Below are positions 1 to 12,400 of a DNA stretch of 64,000 nt, piece after piece. A program made the position numbers and the translations under genes. Source of the stretch: Omphiscola glabra (lineage: Eukaryota > Mollusca > Gastropoda > Lymnaeidae); assembly GCA_964017045.1 (NCBI GenBank), contig OZ024806.1, positions 569,502 to 633,501 of the forward strand, in the 5' to 3' direction. How positions within the stretch are numbered: position 1 is the first letter of the stretch; every line of letters starts with the position of its first letter. The notes beneath the pieces are model-generated. The model saw nothing but the letters and a program-made list of their open reading frames with translations. It made no database searches and was not told the DNA's origin.

Positions 1-24
1 TGTCAATAACTTCTCTATTCTCTA

Positions 25-355
25 GGTAGTTCTTTCATTTGATCCAAGTTATTGAACACACTGATGTCAAATAGTGTTGTCATTTGATCCAAGTTATTGA
101 ACACACTGATGTCAAATAGTGTTGTCATTTGATCCAAGTTATTGAACACACTGATGTCAAATAGTGTTGTCATTTGATCCAAGTTATTGAACACACTGAT
201 GTCAAATAGTGTTGTCATTTTATCCAAGCTATTGCACACACTGATGTCAAATAGTGTTGTCATTTGATCCAAGTTATTGAACACACTGATGTCAAATAGT
301 GTTGTCATTTTATCCAAGCTATTGCACACACTGATGTCAAATAGTGTTGTCATTA
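25..355. repeat. Minisatellite, 45-bp unit
   Basis: About seven copies of a 45-bp unit (core tgatccaagttattgaacac, with a variant tatccaagctattgcacac) just upstream of the first NCOA exon in the window. Because 45 is divisible by three, it opens a 112-codon antisense frame, which is not a gene. Confidence 0.95.
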
Positions 356-405
356 TTTAGTTAAATCAAGTTGTTATTTCACAGGATTTTGTTCTCTATT
401 CACAG

Positions 406-486
406 CCAGTGGTTTGGCATGGCCGAGCGATTCCCCGACTACAAGGGGCTGCAACTTTCATTGTCGTATGCTTGTGAAACCTCCCA
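406..486 (+). CDS. NCOA: NCOA exon 1 of window (end of PAS-A)
   Basis: The acceptor is ...ctattcacag and the donor is CCCA|gtgagt. Two bases complete an upstream codon, then the frame reads SGLAWPSDSPTTRGCNFHC followed by RMLVKPP and ends in phase 1. The block CNFHCRMLVKP corresponds to the vertebrate NCOA block SHTFNCRMLVKPL just before PAS-B. At least one further exon must lie upstream of the window. Confidence 0.88.
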
Positions 487-3400
487 GTGAGTACAATTCT
501 CGGCTGAAGGTTTATTATAAATTAATTAAACTTGGTCGATATATGATGGTTTAAAAACATAAAAAGTATACATTGATTATTTCATATAAAAGCAAACATA
601 TTGATTCGTACGTCTTTACACTGGAACTAAACATACCTTGTTAAATTCTTGTGTTTGTAAAGTTTGTTAGTTCATGTGTTTTTAGGTTCATGCGTTTTTT
701 GTAATTCATGTGTTTGTTGTAATTCATGTGTTTGTTAATTCATGTGTTTGTTGTGATTCATGTGTTTGTTGTAATTCATGTGTTTGTTGTAATTCATGTG
801 TTTGTTGTAATTCATGTGTTTTTTAATTCATGTTTTTATTCATTCATGTGTTTGTTTACTCATGTGTTTGTTTGTTGGTTCATGTTTGTTGATTTGCATG
901 CTTGTTTTTCTGCAGCTGAAGAAGAGGAGGATGTAGAGGTCAAACAAACTTACATCTCTCAGTATGAGAACATGCAAATTACGGCCATCTTTCAGCCCTG
1001 CCTGGCCCAGAAGCTGACCGATTCACAACTCAACTCTCCACACTCTAAAGGTAAACAGAACTTTACAAACTTCTCTTTTGTAACATTCATCTTCTTACCC
1101 TGCCAACATACTCCACCCACTTGCCCCACACACATGCCACATCCACTTGCCCCATCCTCTTGACATCCAAATGACCTGTACATAAATGACCTGAAATGAA
1201 ATGACCTGTACAGAAATGACCTGACATGAAATGACCTGTACAGAAATGACCTGTACAGAAATGACCTGTACAGAAATGACCTGTACAGAAATGACCTGAA
1301 ATGACCTGACATGAAATGACCTGTACAGAAATTACCTGACATGAAATGACCTGTACAGAAATGACCTGTACAGAAATGACCTGTACAGAAATGACCTGAC
1401 ATGAAATGACCTGTACTAAAATGGGTTTGTTTCAGAAAATCAAACTTGCCTGGTGTGTATTGCGCGCTGTCTCTCTATGACCGAGAAGAACAACATGATG
1501 ATAGGCGGCATTGACCAGTTCTCCACTAAACAAGACCTGGACGGGAAAATTATTGGGGCCGAGACCAGGTTCGGGTGGGTCATCTCTCTGTGCTTGTCAA
1601 CTTCTAACAATAAAATCATTCTATGTCACTTTATGTCATGTCACTGTGATCTTATGTCATGTCATGTCACTGTGATCTAAATGTGATATGTTAACATATT
1701 TTAAATGTCATGTCACTTCTTAATGTCCTTGAGATCTAAATGTGTTTATGATCTTATAGTCATGTTATATCTTTATTCACTGTCATGTGACTGCTGTATC
1801 ATTGTCATGTGTTCATACTATGATCTAACATGACCTCATTAACTTGACCTACTTAACTTGACCTAATTAACTTGACCTAATTATTGTGACCTCATTAACT
1901 TGAACTCATAAACATGACCTCATTAACTTGACCTCAATAGCTTGACCTCATTACCTTGACCTCCTAAACATGACCTCATTAACTTACTCTTTATGTTCCA
2001 GGCATGGCATGGTAGAACTGGAAGGTTCCCACATGACTGACTTCTGTCATGTCAATGACATACAACAACTCAACAAACATTCACAAGAAGGTTGGTCCAT
2101 TTCAGCACAGCTCAAACATTTGAAATTTAAAACTTCCATTACAGAAATTGTGTTTGTAAACAAATGTTTGTGTCTCCTCTGAGTGTTATGTTGTCACCCA
2201 AGAGTATTGTGTGGTCACCCCAGAGTATTTTGTGGTCACCCCTGAGTATTGTGTGGTCATCACAAAGTATTGTGTGGTCATCCCAGAGTATTGTGTGGTC
2301 ATCCCAGAGTATTGTGTGGTCATCCCAGAGTATTGTGTGGTCATCCCAGAGTATTGTGTGGTCATCCCAGAGTATTGTGTGGTCATCCCAGAGTATTGTG
2401 TGGTCATCCCAGAGTATTGTGTGGTCATCCCAGAGTATTGTGTGGTCATCCCAGAGTATTGTTGGATTGTGTCAAATGTTGCCCCCCCCCCCTTCCCCGT
2501 AACTGTTTTCTTTTTAAAGCGATATAGTTTTTTGCCATAATTTATTGGCTGATCATTTGTTAACAGTTTTGAAAAATGGCCAGAACACCAGCGGTGTCTA
2601 CCGGTTCAAACTTGCAGACAACAGATACGTGTTTGTCCAGACGAAGAGTACGCTCTTCAACAACCACGTCACAGGGGAGCCAGAGTTCATCATGTCGACA
2701 CACTCCATCATACGGTAAGGATGTGCCGATAATGACAGTTGACATCATTCTCTAAATTTCTTCTATAATAAGTCAATAAACTGTCAAAAAAGGTGTACAT
2801 ATATCCATTTATAAAAAAGCAGTATAGGGAACTATATATTACAGAGGGTCTCAAACGTATAGGGAACCCTATATTACAGGGGGTCTAATACTTATACTTC
2901 CCTTATTGCTTTTAATCTCTAATCAATGAATATGACCTGCATTTTTTAAATTCAGGTAATGTGACCTAGATTTATATTTCTAAACTGGGAATGTGACCTA
3001 GATTTGAATTTTTTTTATCAGGGAATGACCTTGATTTTATTTTCTTATCAGGGAATGTGACTCTGATGTAGAACTCAAAGGTTCAGCCTCGACCAGTTTA
3101 ATGAAATCGATCATTGGACAGGCTGGGAGCAGGCCGGGGTCCACCAACCTGGCCAACATCAACACCAACCTGGCCAACATCAACACCATGCCCAGCACCA
3201 TCGTCCCGTTGCTGGGTGTCCAGGCCGGGGGGATGGGGATGGGTGGCTCCATGGACTCCAGCAATGACCTGGATATGCTGGACTGGGGGGACTTTGGGCT
3301 CACAGGTGAGTTCATTCATGCTGGACTGGGGGGACTTTGGGCTCACAGGTGAGTTCATTCATTCTGGACTGGGGCGACTCTGGGCTCACAGGTGAGTTCA

Positions 3401-6400
3401 TTCATGCTGGACAGGGGGGACTTTGGGCTCACAGGTGAGTTCATTCATGCTGGACAGGGGGGACTTTGGCTCACAGGTGAGTTCATTCATGCTGGACTGG
3501 GGGCTTTGGGCTCACAGGTGAGTTCATTCATGCTGGACAGGGGGGACTTTGGGCTCACAGGTGAGTTCATTCATGCTGGACAGGGGGGACTTTGGGCTCA
3601 CAGGTGAGTTCATTCATGCTGGACAGGGGGGACTTTGGGCTCACAGGTGAGTTCATTCATGCTGGACAGGGGGGACTTTGGGCTCACAGGTGAGTTCATT
3701 CATGCTGGACTGGGGGCTTTGGGCTCACAGGTGAGTTCATTCATGCTGGACAGGGGGGACTTTGGGCTCACAGGTGAGTTCATTCATGCTGGACTGGGGG
3801 CTTTGGGCTCACAGGTGAGTTCATTCATGCTGGACTGGGGGCTTTGGGCTCACAGGTGAGTTCATTCATGCTGGACAGGGGGGACTTGGGCTCACAGGTG
3901 AGTTCATTCTTGCTGGACAGGGGGGACTTTGGGCTCACAGGTGAGTTCATTCATTCTGGACTAGGGCGACTCTGGGCTCACAGGTGAGTTCATTCATTCT
4001 GGACTGGGGGGACTCTGGGCTCACAGGTGAGTTCATTCATGCTGGACTGGGGGGACTTTGGGCTCACAGGTGAGTTCATTCACTAAGACACCCATAATGC
4101 AATTATGTTTTTTGGTTATTGATATCAAATAACCTGTGAGTCATTGGCCAATTAATGCATAGCACTGTATGTAGCACTGTATGTAGCACAAATTTTGGGG
4201 GAATTAATTACATTTTCTTTTTTATAGTAACCACCTTCTGAAATAATAACCTTCTGAAATAATAACCTTCTAAATTAACCACTGTCTGAAATAGACACAT
4301 TCTGTAATAACCACCTTCTGAAATAGACACAATCTGAAATAGCTACATTCTGTAAAAATCACATTCTGTAAAAAAAAAAACCAGTCAGAAATAGCTACAT
4401 TCTGAAATAGCTACATTCTGAAATGGCTACATTCTGAAATAGCTACATTCTGAAATAGCTACATTCTGTGATAACCACCTTCTGAAATAAACCACATTCA
4501 AAATAGTTTCATTCTGAAAAGAAACACTTTAAAAATTCAGTTTAACCTTTGATCCAGTGCTATTTCTATTTGGTGGATTGAAAATTTCTCCACTGAAACC
4601 CCCTCACATAATTTTGCTCTAGAACCTTGTTGACCAAGACCTTGTTGACCATGAGCTTCGTTCCATGAGAAACCACTGTCAGTTGTGATATAACCATGAA
4701 CAAAAAAATTATGAAAAAAGCCACAAAAATTTTTTAAAAAAATTAAAATTTGTTTCAAATGAGCAAAAGAGAATAAAATGCTTGTAATATTTCTCAGGTG
4801 ACCTCCCGGACATGAAGCCAGTGATGTCCGCTGATATGGGCAACACCAACACCAGCAACTGGAACACCATGACCGGCATGAAGTCTCCGTCTTCTGCCAG
4901 CCAGCAGTCCAGCCTTCAGTATGCCCTGCAGGGTGGCACGAGTGGGCACGGGGGTGCTGGCGCGCACGGGGGCATCAAGAGACCCCCGATGTTGAACGTG
5001 GTTCAGAGGAGTAATTCCACGACTTCCTTCGATGGGCAGCAGAAAACTCAGAGGTTCACCCCGAGTCCCGGCTCGGCACCCAGGAGCGCGGGGTTCAACC
5101 AGAGAATGATGGGCGCCTACCCCAATCAACGCAGCCCGGCGGCCCTGGGAATGGCGACCAACCCTGCTCTTCAGCAGAACCGAAACCAAGGGGGACAATT
5201 TTCCATGGGCTTTCAAAGAAAGAGTTCTGGCTCTCCGCTGATGTCCCCTCAATCAGGTAATGTGATTTATTGAATTAATTAGGGTACGCTGTGATTAATT
5301 AGGGGTCAATTTCTATTTATATATTAATTTATACTGAAATTTAATATTTAAAATATATATATTTTTTGTGCTTTAGTGTCCTTCTACATGTCCCTCACCG
5401 TGTCTCTCACTGTGTCCCTCACCGTGTCTCTCACTGTGTCCCTCACCGTGTCCCTCACCGTGTCCCTCAGTGTCTCTCACTGTGTCCCTCACCGTGTCCC
5501 TCAGTGTCTCTCACTGTGTCCCTCACCGTGTCCCTCAGTGTCTCTCACTGTGTCCCTCACTGTGTCCCTCACCGTGTTGATTCACCGTGTTGATTCACCG
5601 TGTTGATTCACCGTGTCCCTCACCGTGTCTCTCACTGTGTCCCTCACCGTGTCCCTCACTGTGTCCCTCACCGTGTAGATTCACTGTGTCCCTCACCGTG
5701 TTGATTCACCGTGTCCCTCACCATGTTGATTCACCGTGTCCCTCAACGTGTTGATTCACCGTGTCCCTCACCGTGTCTCTCACCGTGTCCTCACTGTGTC
5801 CCTCACCGCGTAGATTCACCGTGTCCCTCACCGTGTTGATTCACCGTGTCCCTCACCGTGTTGATTCACCGTGTCCCTCACCGTGTTGATTCACCGTGTC
5901 CCTCAACGTGTTGATTCACCGTGTCCCTCACCGTGTTGATTCACCGTGTCCTCACCGTGTCTCTCACTGTGTCCCTCATTGCTTGTGCTCTTTCTTCCCC
6001 TCCAGGTTATCCATTGAGTCCAGCCGGATGGGGGAGATCACCAACTTCTGTGCCACCCACTCCACCTTCGTCGGCAGGACTTTGCGCCCATCAACACATC
6101 CGCCAGTATGTCCCACCCCTCTCCGCTGGACTCCAACTCTCAGACCAGCATCGGTGGCCTTGACCTTAATGTCAACAGTTCCATATCGTCGTCTGCATTC
6201 AATTCCTCTTCATTCCTCTCTTCTCCGTCGCCTTCGTTTTCATCTGGTATGGACCTTAACGGACACCAGCAGATGACCTTGACCTCAATGGCCAACAACA
6301 CAACGGACTCAATTCTCAAAGGTCTGGAAAACTCTGCCAGCTTCCTGACGCAGAGTACGACCCCTGAACGCTCCATTCCCCGGCATCTGTGGATGGGCGT

Positions 6401-9400
6401 CGTCAAATAGGGCGTGGCAGGAGGCCGTCTGGTCAGATCGGGTCATCCATGTCGACCCCAAACTCTGTGTCTAGCAGTAACAATGGTATAACTACATCGT
6501 CCGGAGTAATGATGCCCGGGAGTATATCCAACATGGGCATGGACATTCACCCCAGCAACAGTTCATCCGGCATGATGAAGTCCCCTGACGACCACCTGCG
6601 CCAGTCCCCGACGGAGGGACCGGGTCAAAGTCCACAGGAAAAACCACAGAGCACGTCGGAGGATGGAGACATGGACGTTGGCGGGGTTGGTAACAGTCAT
6701 AACAATCCACATAGGTCCGGGGATAAAGGAAACCAGATCCTGAAAAACTTGTTAAGTCAGGATGACGACGATGATGATCCGCCCATGATGGATGGGCCAA
6801 ACTTGTCATCACCGTCATTAAGTGGTCGGAAACCAACGGGATTTTCTGATTTCCTCATGGGAGACAAGAATGAGGCAGAGCCCAAGAAGCCGAACGCCCT
6901 GCTTAAGGTGAGTAGACATTCAGTGCTTGGGGTTGGGTGAATTGATTGTAATAGTGATGACATTTGATTGTAATAGAGGTGACATTTGATTGTAAAGATA
7001 TATTTGATTGTAATAGAGGTGAAATTTGATTGTAATAGAGATCACATTTGATTGTAATAGAGGAGACATTGGATTGTAATAGGGATGACAGTTGATTGTA
7101 ATAATTAATGTACAGAATTTTTTTAAAAAAAGTTACAAGGAAATTTAAGCTTAATATGTAATGGCATATCAGTGCTATGGATAACCTAGCTAAAAGTCAC
7201 ATAGCAGGGCTAGGGATAACCTAGCTAAAATTCACCTAGCAGGGCTAGGGATAACCTAGCTAAACGTCACCTAGCGGGGCTAGGGATAACCTAGCTAAAC
7301 GTCACCTAGCGGGGCTAGGCATGACCCAGCTAAAAGTCACCTAGCGGGGCTAGGGATAACAGAACTCTTCTGTGCCATGGAACAAAGTTGGACACGGAAC
7401 TCTTATTCCGACAGATACAAAAAGAAACATTGAAATGTTTGTGAAATTTCCAAAAATCAGCATAATGATACAACTGTTCCCTCTAGATAATGATACAAAT
7501 GTTCCCTCTGTATCATGATACAAATGTTCCCTCTGTATCATGATACAACTGTTCCCTCTAGATAATGATACAAATGTTCCCTCTGTATAATGATACAAAT
7601 GTTCCCTCTGTATCATGATACAAATGTTCCCTCTGTATCTTGATACAACTGTTCCCTCTAGATAATGATACAAATGTTCCCTCTGTATCATGATACAAAT
7701 GTTCCCTCTGTATCATGATACAACTGTTCCCTCTAGATAATGATACAAATGTTCCCTCTGTATCATGATACAACTGTTCCCTCTAGATAATGATACAAAT
7801 GTTCCCTCTATATAATGATACAAATGTTCCCTCTATATAATGATACAAATGTTCCCTCTGTATCATGATACAAATTTTCCTTCTGTATCATGATACAAAT
7901 GTTCCCTCTGTATCATGATACAAATTTTTCCTCTAGATAATGATACAAATGTTCCTTCTGTATCATGATACAAATGTTCCCTCTGTATCATAATATAAAT
8001 GTTCCATCTAGATAATGATACAAATGTTCCCTCTGTATCATGATACAAATGTTCCTTCTGTATCTAAAACACTTTTTAAAAGGTAGCTGAAAAACAAGGC
8101 TTTCTATTCTGCAAATATTGATGGTATTTGTATGTCCAGAGTATGATGGTATGTCCAAGGTATGATGGTATGTCCAGAGTATGATGGTATTTGTATGTCC
8201 AGAGTATGATGGTATGTCCAGAGTATGATGGTATTTGTATGTCCAGACTATGATGATATGTGTATGTTCAGAGTATTATGGTATTTGTATGTCCAGAGTA
8301 TGATGGTATTTGTATGTCCAGAGTATGATTGTATTTGTATGTCCAGACTATGATGGTATTTGTGTGGCCAGAGTATGATGGTATTTGTATGTCCAGACTA
8401 TGATGGTATTTGTGTGGCCAGAGTACGATGGTATTAGTATGGGCAGAGTACACCAGCATAATATTTATTTTCTTCTGTGTTCAGTTTATGATTGTATTAA
8501 TATTATATCTTGAAAGTTCATAGTGAATATATTTGTGATGTATGTAAGTGAATATATTTTGATGTTTGTAAATGAATATCAGTGATGTTTGTGAGTGAAT
8601 ATATTTGTGATATTTGTAAGTGAATATATTTGTGAGCTTTGTAAGTGAATAAATTTGTGATGTTTGTAAGTGAATATATCAGTGATGTTTGTATGTGAAT
8701 TTATTTGTAAACTTTGTAAGTGAATATATTTGTGATCTTTGTAAGTGAATATATTTGTGATGTTTGTAAGTGAATATATCAGTGATTTTTGTAAGTTAAT
8801 ATATTTGTGATGTTTGTAAGTTAATATATTTGTGATGTTTGTTATTGAAGAAATCAGTGATGTTTGTAAGTGAATATATTAGTGATGAATGTAAGTAAAT
8901 ATATTTGTGACTTAAGTTTTAACTATCCCCCAAATGACCAAATACCCCCCCCCCCAACCCTCAGGCTCCCCTTACCCTCAGCCCCCCCTTACCCTCAGCC
9001 CCCCCCTCACACCATTGTTAAGAAGTAAGCCACCATGCATTCTATCCTGCAGCAGTTGTTGGGTGAAGAGGCCAGAAAAGCCCAGAGTGAGTCCATGGAT
9101 GACAGATTCCGTCTGTCGGATCCAAGGATGTCCTCAAGCTATGGCACATCCGGCTCCTCATCTGCCGCCATGGGTTTGAGCTCCAGTGCTTCCTCAAAGT
9201 CGAGGAGGCCGAGTGAAGGCAGGGAGCTGCTGAACCAGTTGCTGGATGAGAGTGATGAGGAGGAGCCTACCAGGTCAAGTCGGACGACGTCTGCTCCTGC
9301 AGTAAGCCTTGTTGCTATGTTGTGGTTAAAAGACATTGGATGGTGTGTGTGGGTGGGATGGTGTGTGTGTGGGTGATGGTGTGTGTGTGGGTTGGTGTGT

Positions 9401-12400
9401 GTGGTGAGATGGTGTGTGTGGGGATAGTGTTTGTGTTGGGGGATGTGTGGGTGTCCGAGATGGTGTGTGGTGGGGATGGTGTGTATGTGTGTGTTAGCTT
9501 TATAAATGGGCTGACATTTTCAACTTTCTTTACTTGTGCTGCTCAACTAGTGATTGAAAAGTGTCATCTTATAATCTTGTAATCTACCGAAGTACCGTAT
9601 AATTTACCTCATATTTTATTTTCTGTTTCTAGGAGAGTACATCGACTGATCATGATGCAAGTTCCGCCCCCAGATCTCGTCACCAATCAGAACAACAGGA
9701 GCCTCAGTCCACATCGTCGCAGGCCTCCCTCTCTGAACCCCCGACACCCCAAGCTGGCCAAGGTCAAGGTCGGCCCGCGGTCCAGAAGAGGTTGATGGGT
9801 GATTCGGTTAGAAGTGGATCCTCTGACATGCCCAACAAACAGCTGGATGAGTAAGTTATGTCCTCACTGGACACACAAAAATAGGTTTCCCAGTTAATTT
9901 TAAAAAATCAGCTGTTGATTTGTGGATTATTTCAAGTTGATTTGTGGATTATTCCAAGTTGATTTGTGGATAGTTTCATTTGGTTTGTGGATAGTTTCAT
10001 TTGGTTTGTGGATTGTTTCATTTGGTTTGTGGATAGTTTCATTTGGTTTGTGGATTATTCCAAGTTGATTTGTGGATAGTTTCATTTGGTTTGTGGATTG
10101 TTTCATTTGGTTTGTGGATTGTTTCATTTGATTTGTGGATAGTTTCATTTGGTTTGTGGATTATTCCAAGTTGATTTGTGGATAGTTTCATTTGGTTTAT
10201 GGATTGTTTCATTTGGTTTGTGGATTGTTTCATTTGATTTGTGAATAGTTTCATTTGGTTTGTGGATTGTTTCAACAAAATGCACTAATTTCTTGCTATC
10301 AATTTTGCCAATTATTTCTGGTGAAACAATATCCAGTGGTTCATCAGACCTGTTATTGTTATTCATCATACATATTGTCATAGACAGCTGTGAGTTAAAT
10401 GTCACATCTTGTCATAGACAGCTGTGGGTTGAATGTCACATCTTGTCATGGACAGCTGTGGTTTGAATGTCACATCTTGTCATGGACAGCTGTGGGTTGA
10501 ATGTCACATCTTGTCATGGACAGCTGTGGGTTGAATGTCACATCTTGTCATGGACAGCTGTGGGTTGAATGTCACATCTTGTCATGGACAGCTGTGATTT
10601 GAATGTCACATCTTGTCATGGACAGCTGTGGGGTGAATGTCACATCTTGTCATGGACAGCTGTGGGGTGAATGTCACATCTTGTCATGGACAGCTGTTGG
10701 GTGAATGTCACATCTTGTCATGGACAGCTGTGGGTTGAATGCCACATCTTGTCATGGACAGCTGTGGGTTGAATGTCACATCTTGTCATGGACAGCTGTG
10801 GTTTGAATGTCACATCTTGTCATGGACAGCTGTGGGGTGAATGTCACATCTTGTCATGGACAGCTGTGGGTTGAATGCCACATCTTGTCATGGACAGCTG
10901 TGGGTTGAATGTCACATCTTGTCATGGACAGCTGTGGTTTGAATGTCACATCTTGTCATGGACAGCTGTGGGGTGAATGTCACATCTTGTCATGGACAGC
11001 TGTGGGGTGAATGTCACATCTTGTCATGGACAGCTGTGGGGTGAATGTCACATCTTATAGACAGCTGTGGGTTGAATGTCACATCTTGTCATGGACAGCT
11101 GTGGGGTGAATGTCACATCTTGTCATGGACAGCTGTGGGGTGAATGTCACATCTTGTCATGGACAGCTGTGGGGTGAATGTCACATCTTATAGACAGCTG
11201 TGGGTTGAATGTCACATCTTGTCATGGACAGCTGTGGGTTGAATGTCACATCTTGTCATGGACAGCTGTGGGTTGAATGTCACATCTTGTCATGGACAGC
11301 TGTGGGTTGAATGTCACATCTTGTCATGGACAGCTGTGATTTGAATGTCACATCTTGTCATAGACAGCTGTGAGTTGAATGTCACATCATGTCATGGACA
11401 GCTGTGGGTTGAATGTCACATCTTGTCATTGACAGCTTATGGCTGATAATGTCACAATATGTTTAACTGTTTTGTTTTTGATGTGACGATTATCGTCATT
11501 TCTTGCTATGGAGTTATTTATAATTTATATCTTAATCCTTTACATTATTTTAAAAACTCAACAAAGTCAAACTTCAGTCATTGCATATTTAAAAATACTT
11601 TTCTTCAGGATTAAATATTTATATTTAATTAACTTTATAGTCACCAAAAAATAGCCTAAAGACTGAAAATGAAATATGACTTCTGTTCAAGGGTTCATTT
11701 TGTTTTGAAAAGAACAAAAAAAATTTCCATTTTATAATAGTGGTTCTCAACCTTCCTAATGCCGCGACCCCTTAACACAGTTCATCATGTTGTGGCGACC
11801 CCCAATCACAAAATTAATTTCGTTGCTACTTCATTACTGTAGTGTACATGTGTTTTCCGTTGGTCTTATGCGACCCCTGGGAAAGGGTCGTTCGACCCCC
11901 CAAGGGGTTGCGACCCACAGGTTGAGAACCGCTGTTTTATAGCATGTCAAAAATTAGCTTTCCTAGTCAACTTAAAGACTGGCCGGTAGTGCCCTTGTTT
12001 AGAGTGTACAACGTACAAGAAATGTGTACAACTTACAAGAAATGTGTACAATGTCAAGAAATGTGTACAATGTATAAGTAATTTGTGTGACAGTATGTAT
12101 GATTGATGATTATTATTGTGTGCATTGGGTGAACTTTGTGACCTGATTGTCCTGTGTTGTTGTCATGTTGTATGACTGGATGTGGTGAGTTGTTTTCATG
12201 AATGTTTAAACTTAAATGTGTGAATATTGGTTGGGGACCTGGAGTCAGTGATCATGTGATGTAAGGTATAAAAAGAATGTTGAATGGTGAAGAAAGGTTA
12301 GTTGGTACACAGACCACAGACTTGAGTTGGTATCTTATTATACTGTAACAATGTACAAGTAATGTGACATTGACATTGCAGAAACATAAGGCAAGTTAGA

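Noticed and set aside
25..355. Antisense 112-codon ORF (MTTLFDISVFNNLDQ repeats)
   Set aside because: Exactly the 45-bp minisatellite; not coding.
3022..3051. Upstream exon 6 acceptor as the true start
   Set aside because: In phase with exon 5 it gives GAA then TGA immediately; the acceptor at 3050-3051 gives the continuous frame.
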